Assembly: GCF_025790165.1 (NCBI RefSeq)
Contig: NZ_CP094970.1
Span: 4,774,001-4,838,000, forward strand
Direction of reading: 5' to 3'
Length of the DNA: 64,000 nt
Source of the DNA: Solicola gregarius
Lineage (GTDB): Bacteria; Actinomycetota; Actinomycetes; Propionibacteriales; Nocardioidaceae
Part shown: positions 60,794-64,000 of the stretch, piece after piece
How positions within the stretch are numbered: the first letter of the stretch is position 1
Layout of the letters: every line of letters begins with the position of its first letter
Position numbers and translations under genes: made by a program
Notes under the pieces: model-generated
What the model was told of the DNA's origin: nothing
Databases searched by the model: none
Seen by the model: only the letters and a program-made list of their open reading frames with translations

Positions 60794-62560
60794 ATGGCCA
60801 CGCCCGTCACACTCCCCGCCCTCGGTGAAAGCGTCACCGAGGGCACCGTCACCCGCTGGCTCAAGCAGGTCGGCGACACCATCGCGGTCGACGAGCCCCT
60901 GCTCGAGGTCTCGACCGACAAGGTCGACACCGAGATCCCCTCGCCCGTCGCCGGCACGTTGCTGGAGATCAAGGCCGATGAGGACGAGACGGTCGAGGTC
61001 GGTGCGGAGCTCGCCGTCGTCGGCGAGTCGGGTGAGTCCGGCGGTACGCCGGCCGAGCCGGCCGCCGAGGAGCAGGCCGAGCAGCAGGCCGAGCCGGAGC
61101 CCGCCGCGCAGGAACAGGCCGCTCCGGCATCGGAGCCCGAGCCTGCGCCCGAGCCCGCACCGGCCGCACAGGCCCCCGCGTCGGGTGGCAGCGCGAATGG
61201 CACGCCGGTGACGCTGCCGGAGCTCGGCGAGAGCGTCACCGAGGGCACCGTGACGCGGTGGCTGAAGCAGGTCGGCGACACCATCGCGGTCGACGAACCT
61301 CTGCTCGAGATCTCGACCGACAAGGTCGACACCGAGATCCCCTCCCCCGTCGCCGGCACCCTGTTGGAGATCAAGGCCGACGAGGACGAGACGATCGAGG
61401 TCGGTGCCGAGCTGGCGATCGTCGGCGGCGACGGAGCAGCCGCCGCGCCCGCGGCCGAGCCGACACCGGAGCCCGAGGGCAAGAGCGAGCCGGAGCCCGC
61501 TCCTACACCGCAGCCGGCACAGCCCGCGCCGACCCCGCCGCAGGCACCTGCCGCGCAGGCCGCGCCGCAGCAGTCGTCCGCTCCGGCGCCGTCGGCTCCG
61601 GCGGCTTCGACCGCGGGCAACGGCAGCGGCTCGCAGGCGTACGTCACGCCGATCGTGCGCAAGCTCGCCAACCAGCACGGCGTCGACCTGGACTCGATCG
61701 CCGGTTCCGGTGTCGGCGGCCGCATCCGCAAGCAGGACGTGCTCGACGCCGCCAAGAAGCCGGAGCCGGTCGCGACTCCGGCGCCGGCCCCCGCGCCCGC
61801 CGCGCAGTCTGCGGCGCCGTCGCCCGATCTGTCCGGATTGCGCGGCACCGTGCAGAAGGCCAGCCGGATCCGCCAGATCACCGCGACGAAGACGAAGGAG
61901 TCGCTGCAGGGTTCGGCCCAGCTGACCCAGGTGCACGAGGTCGACGTCACCAAGATCGCGCGGCTGCGCGAACGCTCGAAGGCGTCGTTCCAGCAGCGCG
62001 AGGGCGTCAAGCTGACGTTCCTGCCGTTCTTCGCCAAGGCCACCGTCGAGGCGCTCAAGCAGCATCCGAACGTGAACGCTTCGTACGACGAGGACGCCAA
62101 GGAGATCACCTACCACGGCGCGATCAACCTCGGCATCGCCGTCGACACCGAGCAGGGCCTGCTGTCGGTCGTCATCCACGACGCCGGCGACCTCAGTCTG
62201 TCGGGTCTCGCGCAGCGCATCGCCGACCTCGCCGCGCGGGCGCGCAGCAACAAGCTGAAGCCCGACGAGCTGTCCGGCGGCACGTTCACGGTGACCAACC
62301 TCGGCAGCAACGGCGCACTGTTCGACACCCCGATCCTCGTCCAGCCGCAGTCGGCGATGCTCGGCACGGGCGCGGTCGTCAAGCGTCCCGTGGTGATCGC
62401 CGACGCCGACGGCAGCGACACGATCGCGATCCGCTCGATGGTCTACCTCCCGCTGACGTACGACCACCGGCTGATCGACGGCGCCGACGCCGGCCGCTTC
62501 CTCACCACGATCAAGCGACGCCTGGAGGAGGGCGGCTTCGAGCCCGACCTCGGACTCTGA
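60794..62560 (+). CDS. sucB: 2-oxoglutarate/pyruvate dehydrogenase E2 with two lipoyl domains
   Basis: A 588-residue dihydrolipoamide acyltransferase. Two lipoyl domains carry the attachment lysines Lys43 and Lys177 (both in [11 protein letters not shown]), each followed by a long Ala/Pro/Glu linker. A peripheral subunit-binding domain covers about 282-317 ([15 protein letters not shown] onward). The acyltransferase domain ends with [14 protein letters not shown], with catalytic His558 and Asp562. Actinobacteria use one such E2 for both complexes. The two lipoyl coding segments are nearly identical in DNA. Confidence 0.95.
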   Translation: MATPVTLPALGESVTEGTVTRWLKQVGDTIAVDEPLLEVSTDKVDTEIPSPVAGTLLEIKADEDETVEVGAELAVVGESGESGGTPAEPAAEEQAEQQAEPEPAAQEQAAPASEPEPAPEPAPAAQAPASGGSANGTPVTLPELGESVTEGTVTRWLKQVGDTIAVDEPLLEISTDKVDTEIPSPVAGTLLEIKADEDETIEVGAELAIVGGDGAAAAPAAEPTPEPEGKSEPEPAPTPQPAQPAPTPPQAPAAQAAPQQSSAPAPSAPAASTAGNGSGSQAYVTPIVRKLANQHGVDLDSIAGSGVGGRIRKQDVLDAAKKPEPVATPAPAPAPAAQSAAPSPDLSGLRGTVQKASRIRQITATKTKESLQGSAQLTQVHEVDVTKIARLRERSKASFQQREGVKLTFLPFFAKATVEALKQHPNVNASYDEDAKEITYHGAINLGIAVDTEQGLLSVVIHDAGDLSLSGLAQRIADLAARARSNKLKPDELSGGTFTVTNLGSNGALFDTPILVQPQSAMLGTGAVVKRPVVIADADGSDTIAIRSMVYLPLTYDHRLIDGADAGRFLTTIKRRLEEGGFEPDLGL

Positions 62561-62612
62561 CCAGGTACCGAAGAAAGATGCGCTTCGCCCGTCGACCCGG
62601 CACGATAGCCCG

Positions 62613-63503
62613 ATGAAGTACGTCATCGGCGGTGCCTCGGGCCAGACGGGCACGGCGCTGTGTCGGCACCTGCGCAGCAACGGACACGACGTCGTCGCAC
62701 TCGTACGTCGTGATCCGCGCGGTCCGAACGAGTCACGCTGGGACCCGTACACCGGCTCGGTCGACGCAGCGCTGATCGGCTCGGCCGACGTCGTCGTCAA
62801 CCTGTCCGGCGCCGACCCGCGACGCATCCCGTGGACGCCGGCGTACAAGCGCCGCATCCTCGACTCCCGGGTCTCCGCGACGCGAACGCTCGCGCGTGCC
62901 GTCGCGGCAGCGACGTCGAAGCCGGCGTTCCTGAGCGCGTCGGGTTCGACGATCTACGGCGCCGAGCGTGGGCCCGAGGTGCTCACCGAGACCTCGCGGA
63001 CCGGGAGCGGGTTCCTCTGCTCGGTCGCCCTCCACTGGGAGGAAGAGGCATCGATCGCGGCCGACGCCGGTGCGCGGGTGTGCCTGCTGCGTACGACCGC
63101 GACGCTCGACCGTACGGGCGGGCTGCTGCAGCTGATGCTGCCCGTCTTCCGACTCGGGCTCGGCGCGAGATTCGGCGACGGCTCGCAGTACTTCTCCTGC
63201 CTGTCGCTACGAGACTGGGTCGCGGCCGTCGCCTGGCTGGCGGCAGACGATTCGGCGATGGGTGCCTACAACCTGGCGTGCCCGGAGACGCCGACGAACG
63301 CGGAGCTGACCCGTGAGCTCGCCCGCCGCCTGCGCCGACCTGCCGTGTTGCGCGCTCCGGGCGCCCCGATGCGGTGGGTACTCGGCGAGCAGGCCCTCGC
63401 CGTACTCGGCTCGTCTCGGGTGCGACCCGCGCGGCTCCTCGACTCCGGGTTCGAGTTCCGCGACCCCGACGTCGCAGCGATCCTCGCCACCGCCCTCGGC
63501 TGA
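62613..63503 (+). CDS. TIGR01777-family NAD-dependent epimerase
   Basis: A 296-residue extended short-chain dehydrogenase of the SDR39U1/TIGR01777 group. The cofactor loop is IGGASGQTGTAL (5-16); VVNLSGADPRRIPWT and the LSASGSTIYGAE block follow, the latter with the Tyr of the active site; the C-terminal half contains LAWLAAD-type and VRPARLLDSGF segments. The substrate is unknown. It follows sucB at 52 bases, a neighbourhood common in actinobacteria near lipB/lipA, which do not appear before the window ends. Confidence 0.85.
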   Translation: MKYVIGGASGQTGTALCRHLRSNGHDVVALVRRDPRGPNESRWDPYTGSVDAALIGSADVVVNLSGADPRRIPWTPAYKRRILDSRVSATRTLARAVAAATSKPAFLSASGSTIYGAERGPEVLTETSRTGSGFLCSVALHWEEEASIAADAGARVCLLRTTATLDRTGGLLQLMLPVFRLGLGARFGDGSQYFSCLSLRDWVAAVAWLAADDSAMGAYNLACPETPTNAELTRELARRLRRPAVLRAPGAPMRWVLGEQALAVLGSSRVRPARLLDSGFEFRDPDVAAILATALG

Positions 63504-63509
63504 CGCGGC

Positions 63510-63592
63510 ATGTTTACCATGTAAACATGGTAAACATCCTCCTTGCACGGCGTATTCACCATGCGAGGCGGCCGTTCGCCGTGCAGAGCGCC
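63510..63592. repeat. palindromic element C, copy 2
   Basis: ATGTTTACCATG (63510-63521) and CATGGTAAACAT (63526-63537) around TAAA, then CCTTGCACGGCG...TTCACCATGCGAGG (63539-63569) and a third block GCCGTGCAGAGCGCCC (to 63592). All three blocks match copy 1 at 9345-9432 in order and spacing. It lies between the convergent epimerase and PucR genes. Confidence 0.8.
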
Positions 63593-63595
63593 CGG

Positions 63596-64000
63596 TCAGG
63601 ACGCCGTACGCGCGTCGGCGAGCAGCCGCAGGTGGCAGAGCAGCCGCACCGTCGGATCGTCGAGGTCGATCTCGGCGACGGTAGCGACGCGCCGGAGTCG
63701 ATGCCGGAGCGTGTTCGGGTGGACGTACAAGGCGGCTGCCGCGGCGCGTACGTCTCCATGCGCCTGCAGGTACGCCAGCAGCGACTCGCAGAGCGAGGTG
63801 TGATGCGCGGCGTCGTGCTCGCGGAGCCGGCCGACCGCAGGGTCGTCGAGCTCGTCGTGCTCGTCGAGTAGGGCAAGCGTCTCGCCGAGCAGGACCTCGG
63901 CCCGGAGGTCCTCGAGCGTCGCGACGTCGGGACCGCCGCGGTGGCGCCCGAGCGCGTCCGCCACCCGGTCGGCCTCCGCTCGCGACTCGGTCATCGAGGA
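63596..64000 (-). CDS. PucR family transcriptional regulator, C-terminal part
   Basis: The last 134 residues of a PucR/CdaR-type regulator that continues past the right edge, since the frame is open to the end of the window. The conserved C-terminal helix-turn-helix is visible: LCESLLAYLQAHGDVRAAAAALYVHPNTLRHRLRRV, then TVRLLCHLRLLAD. PucR-type regulators control purine, amino-acid or cell-wall precursor pathways. The ATG at 63994 is only internal; the true start is not in this window. Confidence 0.88.
   Translation of the reverse strand, partial: SSMTESRAEADRVADALGRHRGGPDVATLEDLRAEVLLGETLALLDEHDELDDPAVGRLREHDAAHHTSLCESLLAYLQAHGDVRAAAAALYVHPNTLRHRLRRVATVAEIDLDDPTVRLLCHLRLLADARTAS

Noticed and set aside
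59134-62109. Long minus-strand frame opposite lpdA and sucB
   Set aside because: Antisense shadow of two well-supported genes; the Ser/Ala/Gly-rich part mirrors the Ala/Pro/Glu linkers of sucB.
1-64000. Insertion sequences or prophage remnants
   Set aside because: No transposase, integrase or phage structural motifs were found on either strand.

Overview
The window is a strongly GC-rich chromosomal stretch of a high-GC Gram-positive bacterium (Actinobacteria; gene content and order look Nocardioidaceae-like, which is inference). Supporting signs are a di-haem QcrC with a Rieske QcrA that has three N-terminal membrane spans, a CtaC-D-F and CtaE-QcrCAB aa3/bcc respiratory supercomplex, the actinobacterial PspA-PspAA-PspAB set, a mycothiol-dependent maleylpyruvate-isomerase-family protein, a type II DAHP synthase, a DnaQ-UvrC fusion, a stand-alone RAM-domain protein and many GTG/TTG starts. 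I see no rRNA, tRNA, transposase, prophage, integron or CRISPR array; this is core chromosome rather than an island.

Layout. 1-9.4 kb: pyridoxal kinase (cut by the edge), a carboxymuconolactone-decarboxylase-like protein, DAHP synthase, a GNAT protein, phosphofructokinase with pyrophosphate-type active-site residues, a membrane protein, an MDMPI-family protein, a plsC-kinase-regulator operon and a carboxylesterase. 9.4-16.4 kb: a sugar-uptake locus (substrate-binding lipoprotein, permease, ATPase, Gfo/Idh oxidoreductase) facing a divergent GntR/HutC regulator, followed by two ROK sugar kinases. 16.4-20.8 kb: ArsA/Get3-like ATPase, a Cys-containing small protein, two SRPBCC proteins and a long-chain acyl-CoA synthetase. 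20.8-25.4 kb: a membrane-anchored HExxH peptidase, an NlpC/P60 cell-wall hydrolase under a cyclic-di-AMP riboswitch, a small CxxC protein and a NYN-domain protein. 25.6-29.3 kb: DnaQ-UvrC fusion, RAM protein, trpD and a degenerate receiver. 29.4-38.6 kb: respiratory genes ctaE-qcrCAB and ctaCDF around an L,D-transpeptidase. 38.7-45.6 kb: a cysteine-desulfurase-like protein without the PLP lysine, TusA, a PfkB kinase, an A-type Fe-S carrier, glycerate kinase, two GNATs and quinolinate synthase. 45.6-51.3 kb: pspA-pspAA-htpX-pspAB plus a second htpX paralogue, DUF3043, an aldo/keto reductase and a small protein. 51.5-64 kb: secreted M6 protease, gcvT, leucyl aminopeptidase, a secreted serine hydrolase, lpdA-sucB, a TIGR01777 epimerase and the C-terminus of a PucR-type regulator.

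How the genes work together. Several blocks feed central metabolism (ROK glucokinases, PFK, E2/E3 of 2-oxoacid dehydrogenase, respiratory bcc-aa3 chain). Another group serves the envelope (PlsC, NlpC/P60, L,D-transpeptidase, Psp/HtpX). Fe-S chemistry clusters around nadA, the A-type carrier and the desulfurase-like/TusA pair next to the oxidase operon.

The most unusual structure is intergenic. Of fifteen convergent gene pairs, six abut or overlap, and all nine with a real gap carry an inverted repeat. Three of these repeats belong to families present twice in the window. A second unusual point is that two genes (qcrB and a small membrane protein) lose their reading frame at exactly the same 11-base sequence. 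A third is a set of genes whose -10-like hexamer ends 6-7 bases before the start codon, consistent with leaderless transcripts.
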